Of a stretch of 64,000 nt of DNA, positions 53,043 through 62,007 are shown one piece after another. Origin of the DNA: Caldisericia bacterium (GTDB lineage: Bacteria > Caldisericota > Caldisericia > JAAYUI01). The stretch covers positions 1 through 64,000 of the forward strand of contig JAGOOO010000005.1 in assembly GCA_017992475.1 (NCBI GenBank). The letters run 5' to 3'. The translations under genes and the position numbers were made by a program. The stretch's first letter is position 1; the number at the start of each line of letters is the position of its first letter. Below the pieces are notes generated by a model. That model saw only the letters and a list, made by a program, of their open reading frames with translations. It was not told where the DNA came from and searched no databases.

Positions 53043-53483
53043 TTGAAAAAAACATCAACTGGGCAAATAATTGCAAACATAATAACCGGGTTGATTCTGG
53101 TTGGGCTGATGGTTTTTGTTGTTGTGAGCTACATCCTCGACCCGGCAAAATATAGTGAAGGTGTCACGAAAGGGCTTGTTGCCTTTACAACCACATTCAT
53201 CATTCTCCTTGTTGTCACAGCTTCAATCTATCTCATCAAAACCATAACGGAGCGCTTTTCTGGCAACGGTTCATCGGCAAAAAGTTCCGGCCTCACATCG
53301 CAAAACAAGGGGAAATCGGACAAACTCATGGCCGCAGTGATTGCTACCGCAGTCCACCAGTTCCAGCTCGATTCAAACGGGCAGATTGCTGTAGGTTTCA
53401 GGGTAAGGGAATTGCTGGATGTCAATACCCCATGGACAACATTTTTCAAAAATGATTACCACAAATCCGGAGGATCAAGATGA
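53043..53483 (+). CDS. Decarboxylase small membrane subunit (OadG/MmdD-like)
   Basis: A 146-residue protein with two membrane helices (about 10-32 and 44-66), a Ser/Gly/Lys linker and the soluble end VIATAVHQFQLDSNGQIAV. TTG start with GAGGTGA upstream. It occupies the gamma/delta subunit position that assembles the sodium-pump complex. Longer than usual, with weak family similarity, so the call rests mainly on the operon. Confidence 0.65.
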   Translation: MKKTSTGQIIANIITGLILVGLMVFVVVSYILDPAKYSEGVTKGLVAFTTTFIILLVVTASIYLIKTITERFSGNGSSAKSSGLTSQNKGKSDKLMAAVIATAVHQFQLDSNGQIAVGFRVRELLDVNTPWTTFFKNDYHKSGGSR

Positions 53484-53869
53484 CCAGAAGATACAGAATA
53501 ACTGTTGAAGGAAAAACATTCGAGGTTGAAGTTGAATCTATTGATTCAGTGCCAACGACACAGGCAATTCCACAACCACAAGTACAAGTTACGCCGACAC
53601 CACCTCCACCACCACAGGAACCATCGGCAGGCCCTGTAATGGCAAAACCGGTTTCTGCAAAAGACGTCATCTCCCCGATCCCTGGAAAAATAAAACAGAT
53701 AGCTGTAAAACCAGGTCAGACAGTCGCTCCGGGAGACCTTCTCATGGTCATCGAGGCCATGAAAATGGACAACGAAATCCTTTGCGATGTCAACGCCACA
53801 GTGTCAGAGCTCCTGGTCAAAGAGGGCGACTCAGTATCCATCGGCCAGCCAATAGTGAGGTATGCCTAG
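53480..53869 (+). CDS. Biotin carboxyl carrier subunit
   Basis: A 129-residue protein: a short N-terminal fold, a proline-rich linker (about 30-50, TPTPPPPPQEP) and a biotinyl domain with the biotin lysine K95 in EAMKM. It carries CO2 between the carboxyltransferase and the membrane pump. The ATG overlaps the stop of the preceding gene (ATGA), and its stop touches the start of the beta subunit gene. Confidence 0.93.
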   Translation: MTRRYRITVEGKTFEVEVESIDSVPTTQAIPQPQVQVTPTPPPPPQEPSAGPVMAKPVSAKDVISPIPGKIKQIAVKPGQTVAPGDLLMVIEAMKMDNEILCDVNATVSELLVKEGDSVSIGQPIVRYA

Positions 53870-55018
53870 ATGGAATTTGTAACCGGGTTAAAAGGCATTT
53901 TCGACACATCGGGACTCCCCCTTTTCCTTCCAAGCTGGGGAAACTGGATAATGATCGTGGTTGGACTCATCCTTATCGTCCTGGCCGTAAAATTCAAGTT
54001 TGAACCACTCCTTCTCATTCCAATATCCCTTGGTTGCATACTGGTCAACATTCCTCTACCAAAAGAACTTGCCTCTGCGTGGATAGGTCAGCCCGGTGTC
54101 GGTTTTCTAAGCATTATCTATGATGCCATAACAAAAACTGAGATAACACCAATAATAATGTTCCTGTGCCTGGGAGCACTGACGGACTTTAGCCCACTCC
54201 TTGAGCGTCCGATAACATTTCTTCTTGGCGCCGCGGCACAATTTGGTGTTTTTGTAGCCATATTCCTTGCTCTTACCCTCGGCTTTAACATCAAGGAAGC
54301 AGCTGCCATTGGAATCATTGGTGGAGCCGATGGCCCGACCGCAATTTTCATCGCGCAGAAAATGGCACCCCAGATTCTCGGTGCGATAGCAGTATCGGCT
54401 TATTCCTACATGTCACTGGTTCCCATAATATTGCCTCCTGTCATCAGGTGTATGACTACCAAAAAAGAACGTACAACACGTATGGAACTAGCAAAACCAG
54501 TCTCGAAAACAACCAAGATGCTGTTCCCAATTGTCGTCACACTCGTTGTTGGAATCCTTCTCCCATCGTCTGTACAGCTCATCGGAATGCTCATGGCCGG
54601 CAATTTCATAAAGGAATGCGGGCTTGTCGAAAGGCTTTCAAATACCCTGCAGAACGAGCTTGTAAATATCAACACAGTATTTCTTGGACTGACTGTTGGC
54701 TCCACAATGGCCGCCCAGCAATTCCTCACCCCGGCGACCCTAAAAATCATCCTTCTCGGCTTCCTCGCCTTTGCCTTCTCGGCTGCAGGCGGAGTTGCCC
54801 TTGGAAAACTGATGTACCTGCTTTCTGGCGGCAAGATCAACCCAATGATCGGCGCGGCAGGTGTTTCAGCCGTCCCGATGAGCGCAAGAACTGTTCAAAA
54901 AGAAGGCCAGAGGGAAGACCCAGGCAACTTCCTCCTCATGCCAGCGATGGGCCCAAACGTTGCCGGCGTCCTCGGAACAGCAGTTGCTGCAGCAGCTCTT
55001 ATTGCACTTCTCTCCTAA
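53870..55018 (+). CDS. Sodium-pumping decarboxylase beta subunit
   Basis: A 382-residue membrane protein of the OadB/MmdB/GcdB family with about nine or ten helices. The conserved GIIGGADGPTAIFIA loop (with the Na+-linked Asp) and NINTVFLGLTVGSTM and AGVSAVPMSARTVQ segments are present. It couples decarboxylation of biotin to Na+ export, giving the cell a sodium gradient that could serve the symporter at 60390. Confidence 0.95.
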   Translation: MEFVTGLKGIFDTSGLPLFLPSWGNWIMIVVGLILIVLAVKFKFEPLLLIPISLGCILVNIPLPKELASAWIGQPGVGFLSIIYDAITKTEITPIIMFLCLGALTDFSPLLERPITFLLGAAAQFGVFVAIFLALTLGFNIKEAAAIGIIGGADGPTAIFIAQKMAPQILGAIAVSAYSYMSLVPIILPPVIRCMTTKKERTTRMELAKPVSKTTKMLFPIVVTLVVGILLPSSVQLIGMLMAGNFIKECGLVERLSNTLQNELVNINTVFLGLTVGSTMAAQQFLTPATLKIILLGFLAFAFSAAGGVALGKLMYLLSGGKINPMIGAAGVSAVPMSARTVQKEGQREDPGNFLLMPAMGPNVAGVLGTAVAAAALIALLS

Positions 55019-55041
55019 GCGACAACCCAAATATAACTTTC

Positions 55042-55072
55042 AAAAGGCCTGCATGATTGCAGGCCTTTTTTG
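55042..55072 (+). terminator. Strong intrinsic terminator
   Basis: AAAAGGCCTGCA (55042-55053), loop TGAT, TGCAGGCCTTTTTT (55058-55071). It ends the decarboxylase operon. Confidence 0.95.
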
Positions 55073-55137
55073 TTTGCCTTTGCCAACAATGCACCTTTAA
55101 CTGAGATTTTGAAATTATGTTGCTATGTTGTATCCGT

Positions 55138-55938
55138 ATGAAAAAGCCAACTTTGACCCAGACAATGAGATATGTGACCCAGTGGGGAATGCTCCTTTAC
55201 CTTGCCAGCATATCAACGACCCACATGTACAGATGGCCCGGCACCTCTGCAGGTCCCCTTGATGCCTACTGCCCGATGGGTGGCCTTGAAACACTGCTCC
55301 CATTTGTAACATCAGGCCAGATAGTCAGGGGAACCAATTTCAACGCCATCCTCCTGCTTGGTGCCCTAACCATACTTGTTCTCATCTTCTCCGGTGGTTT
55401 TTGTGGCTACATGTGCCCGTTTGGCACCGTGCTTGAATGGGTCTACAAAATAAGAAAACTGTTCTGGAAAAAAACTGTAAGAGTACCAAACAAGCTCAGC
55501 TCTGCCCTGTCTCATGCCAGATACGGAGTCCTCATCCTCATCGTACTAATCACCTTTGCAATTGACACAGAGCTCCATTTCGCCCACATCGATCCCTATA
55601 GGGCATTTTTCCATTTTGGCCGTGAGATGACCACAGAGCTGTGGGTTGTACTTGGCGTTGTTTTTGGCCTGTCAATCGTCCTTGAGAGGGGTTTTTGCGC
55701 TTACCTCTGCCCACTTGGCGGATATGTTGGCCTGGTTTCACTGGCCGGGTTCACAAAAATCAAAAACAATGGCGAAAAATGCATTGATTGCAAGCTGTGC
55801 GACAGGGCATGCCCGGTAAACCTCACGCCATCGGGAAAACTAGAACACCACAGGTGCATAATGTGCTTCAGATGTGTGGATGCCTGCGTTGGCACAAAAA
55901 GCCTTCGCGTGTCGCTTGCCGACAAGGAATGGAGATAA
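55138..55938 (+). CDS. NapH-like iron-sulphur membrane protein
   Basis: A 266-residue membrane protein: several helices, two CxxxCP motifs (FCGYMCPFG and FCAYLCPLGG), and a C-terminal pair of 4Fe-4S sites, CIDCKLCDRACP and CIMCFRCVDAC. This is the NapH/NosR/CcoG layout, which hands electrons from a quinol or ferredoxin across the membrane. No partner oxidoreductase is next to it. The ATG at 55138 starts the conserved part; 21 bases upstream another in-frame ATG has no support. Confidence 0.85.
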   Translation: MKKPTLTQTMRYVTQWGMLLYLASISTTHMYRWPGTSAGPLDAYCPMGGLETLLPFVTSGQIVRGTNFNAILLLGALTILVLIFSGGFCGYMCPFGTVLEWVYKIRKLFWKKTVRVPNKLSSALSHARYGVLILIVLITFAIDTELHFAHIDPYRAFFHFGREMTTELWVVLGVVFGLSIVLERGFCAYLCPLGGYVGLVSLAGFTKIKNNGEKCIDCKLCDRACPVNLTPSGKLEHHRCIMCFRCVDACVGTKSLRVSLADKEWR

Positions 55939-56033
55939 TTATTAATCGAAGATTTTCGCAAAATACCAGGGATTGGAAAAGGTGGGGAAGGAATATATCA
56001 TATTTGGAGGAATGCAAGGAACGGGGGGCTTAA

Positions 56034-57269
56034 ATGAATAAAAAAGCACGGATCATAATTGAGACAGTGGCCGTGGTATTGGCGCTCATCGTATTGGTAT
56101 TTTTTGCCACATTCAACTTCGATCTCTTCGCCATTAATACCTTTGGAAAGAAATCTGACATGACCTTCATCATCAATCGAACCAGCCACCTTGGGAATAC
56201 TAGTACAGAAAAAGAAATCAAGGAAATCTATAAACGAAATTATCCATATTATTTTTACAACAACAAAATCTCAAAACTCAAAATAGAAGATGATGGTTAT
56301 ATAACTAAAGAACTTCTGGATGCCATCACAAACGAAAATAATTACCTTGAATTTCCAGGTGAAGTAATATCACAATTAGGTCATTATTTCCTGGTCAAAA
56401 AAGATGATGGTAATTATATTTATGAGATAGACGAGCAAGACTATAAAACTACTATTTCAAAATATGTAAAAACTCCCTGCAACCGTTTGGTGTGCATTAA
56501 TGATTATTTGTGTTGTGCAACACCAAATAATGACATGATTTACATGTATCCAGGGTTGGATCTGAGAAGCACTCCAAAGATACTGAATTTTAAAAAACCT
56601 TCGTTCATCTCAGGGCCTGAAGAACAATCCATTAGCTATGAACTGTACGTCTTCGATGGCCAATTCCTCACCCACTACAATGATGATGGCTCTGTTGATG
56701 GGAAAGTCGAACTGGGCAATATTCCCGTTAATGACAAAATGCTGGTATTTGGATCATTCTCTATCTGTTATTCCAATGAAGTCCTCTTCTATGATGGCTC
56801 CAATGCCTGGGGCGTCTCCTTCAAAGATAAAAAAGTTCTATGGAAGAAACAAATCGACATCATCGGTCAGGGAACAGACAGAGTCGGATGTTACTTTGCA
56901 CCAACAAAGCAAGGCATAATGGCCATATCCTCCAGCACCGGAGAAACAAAGCTAATTATTGATGGTGATGGATGGAAGCTGACAGACAGCGTAAATGACA
57001 ACTTGAATAATTCCTTCTCCTCTGGTAATGCAATCCTCTTCCTTAGACAACTTGGCAATAACAAATATGAACCTGTCCTTATCCTTGTCACAGAAGGCAA
57101 AGCCCAGGTTGTCACCTGTGCACCCTTCGAGGGTGAATACAAAGGATACTTTTTCCTCCAGGATGCAAGGATTAGTTTGGAGAAAAGCGTATTTAATTTT
57201 GTTTTCCTCACCAGTAACCGTGTTTACCAATACGGCATCAAGCGTCCATTCAAGATCGTGTTTAAATGA
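56034..57269 (+). CDS. Membrane-anchored propeller-like protein
   Basis: A 411-residue protein with one N-terminal membrane helix (about 8-30) and an external part of beta repeats of the PQQ-propeller type (FKDKKVLWKKQIDI, SSSTGETKLIIDG). Higher AT content than its neighbours. Followed 25 bases later by a tiny membrane-protein gene. Function unknown. Confidence 0.6.
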   Translation: MNKKARIIIETVAVVLALIVLVFFATFNFDLFAINTFGKKSDMTFIINRTSHLGNTSTEKEIKEIYKRNYPYYFYNNKISKLKIEDDGYITKELLDAITNENNYLEFPGEVISQLGHYFLVKKDDGNYIYEIDEQDYKTTISKYVKTPCNRLVCINDYLCCATPNNDMIYMYPGLDLRSTPKILNFKKPSFISGPEEQSISYELYVFDGQFLTHYNDDGSVDGKVELGNIPVNDKMLVFGSFSICYSNEVLFYDGSNAWGVSFKDKKVLWKKQIDIIGQGTDRVGCYFAPTKQGIMAISSSTGETKLIIDGDGWKLTDSVNDNLNNSFSSGNAILFLRQLGNNKYEPVLILVTEGKAQVVTCAPFEGEYKGYFFLQDARISLEKSVFNFVFLTSNRVYQYGIKRPFKIVFK

Positions 57270-57294
57270 TTTTTCAAAGGAGATAGAATAAAAA

Positions 57295-57444
57295 ATGAAA
57301 AGAGCAGTAACTTACCCGATAATACTTGTCTTTGTCGCAATCGTTCTGGTAATACTCTTCAGGGCCATCGGCTATTTCATGTCGCCGGCAACACCGGACG
57401 GCCAGCCCCCGGCAATTGTCAGCCCGATAGAAAACCAGCCGTAA
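57295..57444 (+). CDS. Small membrane protein, 49 residues
   Basis: A 49-codon gene with AAGGAGA 8-9 bases before its ATG: MKRAVTYPIILVFVAIVLVI as a single membrane helix, then a Pro-rich outer tail (SPATPDGQPPAIVSPIENQP). Co-transcribed with the preceding propeller-like gene. No family is known to me. Confidence 0.65.
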   Translation: MKRAVTYPIILVFVAIVLVILFRAIGYFMSPATPDGQPPAIVSPIENQP

Positions 57445-57555
57445 GAATACCCTTGTGTAATCAATCTACGATCTTATTATAAACATAAGCCTGGAGCGAC
57501 TCTTCAGGACAAATTGTTAAGAATTAATATCACCTAGTAAAAGCAACCTTTAAAC

Positions 57556-57592
57556 TTGCCAAAATTTCCATAAGCGTTACATTTGTGTCATG
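57556..57592 (+). promoter_or_regulatory. Promoter of leaderless gene at 57590
   Basis: TTGCCA (57556-57561), 16 bases, TACATT (57578-57583), six bases, ATG at 57590, with no ribosome site. Confidence 0.7.
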
Positions 57593-59665
57593 GAAAAAAG
57601 AACAGTTATCGCATTGGCTGCGGTAAGTATTCTGCTTGCCTCTGCAATCGCATACGCACGACCTGCTTACTATGACCAATTAATAAAAACCTACCCCTCT
57701 ATAAAAGGGAGCAGAATAGATTTCTGCCTCTGTCACGAGAGACACGGCGGTGGAGGGCCAAGAAATATGTTCGGCCAAGACTGGGCCAAGAGCGGCTACA
57801 ATTTCAAGACAATCGAGCAAACGGACTCTGACGGAGACGGTTTTTCAAACATCAATGAAATCATCGCCCAGACAAACCCTGGCGACCCGAATGATTTTCC
57901 AACCGACAAAGTTCCACCAATAATCGCAATAACCAGCCCAAAATTTGAAGAAGTGATCACCACCAACACCGTAAAAATAACAGGAACCGCAACAGACAAT
58001 GAGAGAATAAAAGAAATAAAGGTAAATCTTCAGGGAGATTTCAAGAAGGCAAATATCACTGCCACTGGCTGGGAAGCAGAATTTTTTGTAGAGAGAGGTG
58101 GCAGGAAGGTAGTAAAGGCAGTTGCCTGGGACATGGCGGGCAATTCGGCAGAGGCAACCGTTGAGTTTATTGTCAAACTTACAGACAAATCTCCACCAAA
58201 AATCGTTTTTCTGTTCCCATCCGAGGGCGTGACCGTCGACGGCCTGCCAATAGTCATCACTGGCACAGCAGATGATGACAATGAAGTAACACTTGTGGAA
58301 TATTCCATCGATGGTGGCAAAACATGGAACAAAGCGCAAGGAACATATAGCTGGACAGTACCGATACCACTTGCGCCAGAGGGCGAAATAAAAGTAATGG
58401 TCAGGGCAACTGATGATTCAGGGAATGTCAGCCAGATCTATACAAGAAGGTTTTATCTCAAATTTCCTGAAGTGCCAGCTCCAACAATATCCTATCCACA
58501 GGATGGGATGGTCCTGGACACAGGCACAGTAACTATTTCCGGAACAATCATGCCACCGGCAACCAGGGTTTCGGTAAGGGTTGACGGGGCGGTGAGTATG
58601 GACGCCAAGATAGAAGACAATTTCTGGACTACAGACATATCCGGGCTACCACCAGGCGAACACACAATCGAGGCTTGTTCATTTGACAAATACAACAGAA
58701 AATCCAAGGAATGCGTACAGGTAAAGTTTGTATTCAAGCTAAGAGACACAGAACCCCCAAGGGTGCAAATAGATTCACCGCCCGATAATGCAGAGGTCGA
58801 AATAGGGAAAATATCTATCACAGGCACCGCAAGCGACAATGGCGACATTGACAGGGTGGAGATTTCTTTTGATGGCACAAACTGGATGAGGGCCAAGGGC
58901 ACCACAAAATGGTCTTACGACTATGTTGTCAATAAATCACAATTGTTGAGGGTGATGGCAAGGGCATTTGACAAGTCTGGGAATTTCACAAAAGAACCTG
59001 CCACTTCAACTGTCAGGGTCATGGGGCCCATGGAAGTGCAATTTGTTGGGCCAGATGCACAGATGCTTGGCGATGGGTTGCTGAAAATCACAGTGAAACT
59101 GACAAGGAGGCCAGACAGCACGCCAGAAATAAAAATGACCGGCTCAACGGAAACGATAAGCATTGAATCCAAAGACCAGCAAACATTCGAAATCAGCGCA
59201 ATGCTTGGCGGGGGATCGTCCTATCTGTCGGTAAAAGCTGAAATGAAGGGCAAGATATATAATGCCACAAAACGGATAGATTATGTTGTGACAGTCAAAA
59301 TGGCCATTGGAAGCACGACCATGATTGTCAATGGAATGCAGAAATCAATACCAGCCGCTGCCACGATAATATCTGGCAGAACATATATTCCTTTCAGATC
59401 AATTGGCGAGGCACTGAGGGCAACTGTTGAATGGGATGACAAGCGGAAACAGGCCACATACAAGCTGGGCACAAATACATATTACCTGACCCTTGGACAA
59501 ACAAAGGCCTATGTTAACAAAACAGAGGTGAAACTTTCGTCGGCACCGCTTCTTGTCGGTGGAAGGCTGATGGTCCCGGTAAGGGCAATGGCAGAATTGA
59601 TGGGTGCCAAAGTGGACTACGATGCCCCAACCAGGGTGGTAACTTTCGTGTTGCCCGCATTATAA
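57590..59665 (+). CDS. Exported protein with calcium-loop, Ig-like and copper-amine-oxidase-N domains
   Basis: A 691-residue secreted protein. After the signal peptide it has FCLCHERH (45-51), which looks like a cytochrome c site but with only one residue between the cysteines, then a thrombospondin-3-like calcium loop DSDGDGFSNINEI (79-91). Four Ig-like domains follow (about 107-190, 198-285, 292-380, 386-475, each starting PP or AP..I.SP), and a C-terminal copper amine oxidase N-like domain (about 575-690, GRTYIPFRSIGEAL and GGRLMVPVRAMAELMGA). Probably wall-bound. Function unknown. Confidence 0.7.
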   Translation: MEKRTVIALAAVSILLASAIAYARPAYYDQLIKTYPSIKGSRIDFCLCHERHGGGGPRNMFGQDWAKSGYNFKTIEQTDSDGDGFSNINEIIAQTNPGDPNDFPTDKVPPIIAITSPKFEEVITTNTVKITGTATDNERIKEIKVNLQGDFKKANITATGWEAEFFVERGGRKVVKAVAWDMAGNSAEATVEFIVKLTDKSPPKIVFLFPSEGVTVDGLPIVITGTADDDNEVTLVEYSIDGGKTWNKAQGTYSWTVPIPLAPEGEIKVMVRATDDSGNVSQIYTRRFYLKFPEVPAPTISYPQDGMVLDTGTVTISGTIMPPATRVSVRVDGAVSMDAKIEDNFWTTDISGLPPGEHTIEACSFDKYNRKSKECVQVKFVFKLRDTEPPRVQIDSPPDNAEVEIGKISITGTASDNGDIDRVEISFDGTNWMRAKGTTKWSYDYVVNKSQLLRVMARAFDKSGNFTKEPATSTVRVMGPMEVQFVGPDAQMLGDGLLKITVKLTRRPDSTPEIKMTGSTETISIESKDQQTFEISAMLGGGSSYLSVKAEMKGKIYNATKRIDYVVTVKMAIGSTTMIVNGMQKSIPAAATIISGRTYIPFRSIGEALRATVEWDDKRKQATYKLGTNTYYLTLGQTKAYVNKTEVKLSSAPLLVGGRLMVPVRAMAELMGAKVDYDAPTRVVTFVLPAL

Positions 59666-59708
59666 CTTTTTTTCACAAGTTGTCGTATATTGGTTATATG
59701 ATACTAAA

Positions 59709-59728
59709 AAAACACTAGGAGGTGTTTT
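59709..59728 (+). promoter_or_regulatory. Hairpin presenting the ribosome site of the gene at 59731
   Basis: AAAACAC (59709-59715) and GTGTTTT (59722-59728) pair perfectly around TAGGAG, so the Shine-Dalgarno AGGAGG lies in the loop and last stem position. This could act as a temperature- or protein-sensitive switch (inference). Confidence 0.45.
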
Positions 59729-59730
59729 AG

Positions 59731-60315
59731 ATGATGATAGTTTGGGGTTTTGTGATGTTCGCCCTTCTTATTGGCTTCCCATTCTTTGTACTCGTGGTTG
59801 CCAAAAAACAGGAAGGCTGGATGAAATATGCTGGATGGATACTTGCAGGTCTTTTCACACTTTTCCTTCTTGTAAGCAGTGTTTTTGTCATTGCTAGAAT
59901 AGGCAATGGCGGCTGCGCCGGTGGCAGGATGGGTTGCCAGATGATGGGCGGACAAGGAATGATGATGGGAAGAGGCGGCATGTGCGGCGGCAATGGTATG
60001 TGCAATGGCCAGAACCCAGCAAATTGCACCGGTAGTTGTCCAACAATGGGTAAAAATGGAACTGGATGGAACAAGCTCGGGATTGATGGAAATGGAAGAA
60101 ACACATGCGAAGACCAGGGCCCAAGAATGATGATAAAGATGCTCGACAATGAACCCTTCCAGGATGAAAAGAACATGGATTCCTTTATCGAAAATCTGAG
60201 GAAAGACCAGAAGGTGTTTGACCAGTTCAAGACCAAAATCAATGCTCCAGCTCCAAAGAAGGAAACCACTACCAAGACACCAACAACACCCACTCCAACA
60301 CCGAAAAACCCCTGA
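59731..60315 (+). CDS. Membrane protein with Met/Cys/Gly-rich region, possible metal binder
   Basis: A 194-residue protein: two membrane helices (about 4-24 and 33-54), then a stretch (58-110) rich in Gly, Met and Cys (GGRMGCQMMGGQGMMMGRGG, several CxxG repeats), a charged helix and a Thr/Pro/Lys tail. Met/Cys clusters of this kind often bind Cu(I) or other soft metals. AGGAGG is 8 bases before the ATG and lies in a hairpin loop. No family is known. Confidence 0.7.
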   Translation: MMIVWGFVMFALLIGFPFFVLVVAKKQEGWMKYAGWILAGLFTLFLLVSSVFVIARIGNGGCAGGRMGCQMMGGQGMMMGRGGMCGGNGMCNGQNPANCTGSCPTMGKNGTGWNKLGIDGNGRNTCEDQGPRMMIKMLDNEPFQDEKNMDSFIENLRKDQKVFDQFKTKINAPAPKKETTTKTPTTPTPTPKNP

Positions 60316-60340
60316 TCACTGAAATAAAACACTAGAAATA

Positions 60341-60374
60341 AAAAAAAGGCCACTTAAAGTGGCCTTTTTTTTAT
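60341..60374. terminator. Bidirectional intrinsic terminator
   Basis: AAAAAAAGGCCACTT (60341-60355) pairs with AAGTGGCCTTTTTTTT (60357-60372). It lies between the convergent genes at 59731 and 60390 and can serve both. Confidence 0.92.
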
Positions 60375-60389
60375 TGGATCAGACAGTTA

Positions 60390-61952
60390 TCAATTTACTG
60401 CACTTTTCGCAAACTCATTGTAATCATCTACAGGTTTATTCTTCACATTGTCAAGCAATTCCTTTGGAGTTGGTTTTGTGGCCAGACTGACTGCTATTAT
60501 GACAATGACCGAGAGCAAAACTCCAAAAGCGATGTAATTGTAGCCAAACGACTGCTTGAAGGGACCAGGCAGGTAATCAATGGCATTTGCAATTTTATAT
60601 TCGAGGAAGTATCCACCAACAGTCCCCACAAAACCAACTACCGATGATGTAATGATCGCCGGGAGTGTCGTTCTCTTCCAGAAAATAAACATCACCTGGA
60701 CCGCAATTGAGGCCGATAGCACACCAGACGAGATGTAATAGACATCATTCAGGGATTCGCTTATAAATGAAAGTAACAATGCAACCATAATGACAACGGC
60801 CGATACAATTTTCGACATATTTGTACGAACAACATCGGCAACTTTTTTCCTGGCAAGTATTGGATCAATGATGTCATATGCTATTGGCATCGCCGAAACA
60901 TTTGCAAACGTATCAATTGTTGACATCTGTGAAGCCAGGATTCCAACAACCATAAATGCCGCGAGCCAGACAGGGAGTTTACCAATGAAAGCTGAAATAA
61001 TGCCAAGGGCATTTGGCCCGATTGCCGCATTTACTCCAGCTGCATCTGGGGGATAAACAACGAGCGAGCAAAAAGCAACAATTGCTGGAAGTATGATGAC
61101 AAACACTCCTATCAGAAGGAAACCAAGCCAGGCAGCTTTTCTGGCATCTTTAGTACTTTTTGCAGCCTGCATCCTGATAGAGAGGTCTTGTTCAATGAGC
61201 CAGCCTGGCAAATAGCCAATCAAGAGTATCAGAGGGAATAACCACCCCAAAAACCCCAGATTAAAAGTATTCCCAGGACCAGCCCATGGTGTAGCTGTAT
61301 TCACTAATGCAGAAATAACATTACCACCTGTAACATTAACAGCAGAAACGATTGCCGTGACAGCCAGGATTATCATGAATACAGCCATAATCGAGAACTG
61401 ATACACATCCGTAGTTACAACTGCCCTGAACCCTCCAAGATAAGTGTAGATCACTACAGGTATGGCTACTAAAAGCATGCACAGTTTAGGATCTATACCA
61501 AGGAAAGGTGAAAGAAGGGTACCTGCCATGAAAATCTCTGCTTCTGTCCAGATGATGAACACAAAAAATGAAAATACTGCAAGTAAAGGTCTAGCACTTT
61601 TGCCAAAGCGTTTTTCAATCATTTGTGGGAGACTGACTGCACCAATTTTCCTGTACAGTGGCGCTGCCAGGATAATAATGATGCACAAAATAAACCAAGG
61701 AATTGGAAGTATCCACAATCCTGTTGCGCCATACATGTAAACCTGGGACATTCCAAAACCAATCCATCCAAGCATCAACCATCCGGCAGTCAAGGAAGCT
61801 GCAAGCCACCATGATGGTAATTGACGTTGGGCAATCCAAAACTCGAGTTGGGAAAGACCCTTCTTTTTGTAATTCCTAGCTATCATATAGCCAATCCATA
61901 TCATCGCAGCACAATACAATAAAGTAGCAACCCAGAACCATACTGAATCCAT
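60390..61952 (-). CDS. Sodium:solute symporter (SSS family)
   Basis: A 520-residue permease with about 13 helices. FWIAQRQLPSWWLAASLTAGWLMLG, TYLGGFRAVVTTDVYQF and GILASQMSTIDTFANVSA are typical SSS (PutP/SGLT) segments. The start at 61952 follows a GGGGAG site; upstream codons are open but unsupported. The sodium gradient from the decarboxylase could drive it. The substrate (an organic acid, amino acid or sugar) cannot be told. Confidence 0.9.
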   Translation of the reverse strand: MDSVWFWVATLLYCAAMIWIGYMIARNYKKKGLSQLEFWIAQRQLPSWWLAASLTAGWLMLGWIGFGMSQVYMYGATGLWILPIPWFILCIIIILAAPLYRKIGAVSLPQMIEKRFGKSARPLLAVFSFFVFIIWTEAEIFMAGTLLSPFLGIDPKLCMLLVAIPVVIYTYLGGFRAVVTTDVYQFSIMAVFMIILAVTAIVSAVNVTGGNVISALVNTATPWAGPGNTFNLGFLGWLFPLILLIGYLPGWLIEQDLSIRMQAAKSTKDARKAAWLGFLLIGVFVIILPAIVAFCSLVVYPPDAAGVNAAIGPNALGIISAFIGKLPVWLAAFMVVGILASQMSTIDTFANVSAMPIAYDIIDPILARKKVADVVRTNMSKIVSAVVIMVALLLSFISESLNDVYYISSGVLSASIAVQVMFIFWKRTTLPAIITSSVVGFVGTVGGYFLEYKIANAIDYLPGPFKQSFGYNYIAFGVLLSVIVIIAVSLATKPTPKELLDNVKNKPVDDYNEFAKSAVN

Positions 61953-62007
61953 TTTCCACTCCCCTTTTTGGCCACAATATATTTGATTTGATGGCAAAAT
62001 TCACAAA

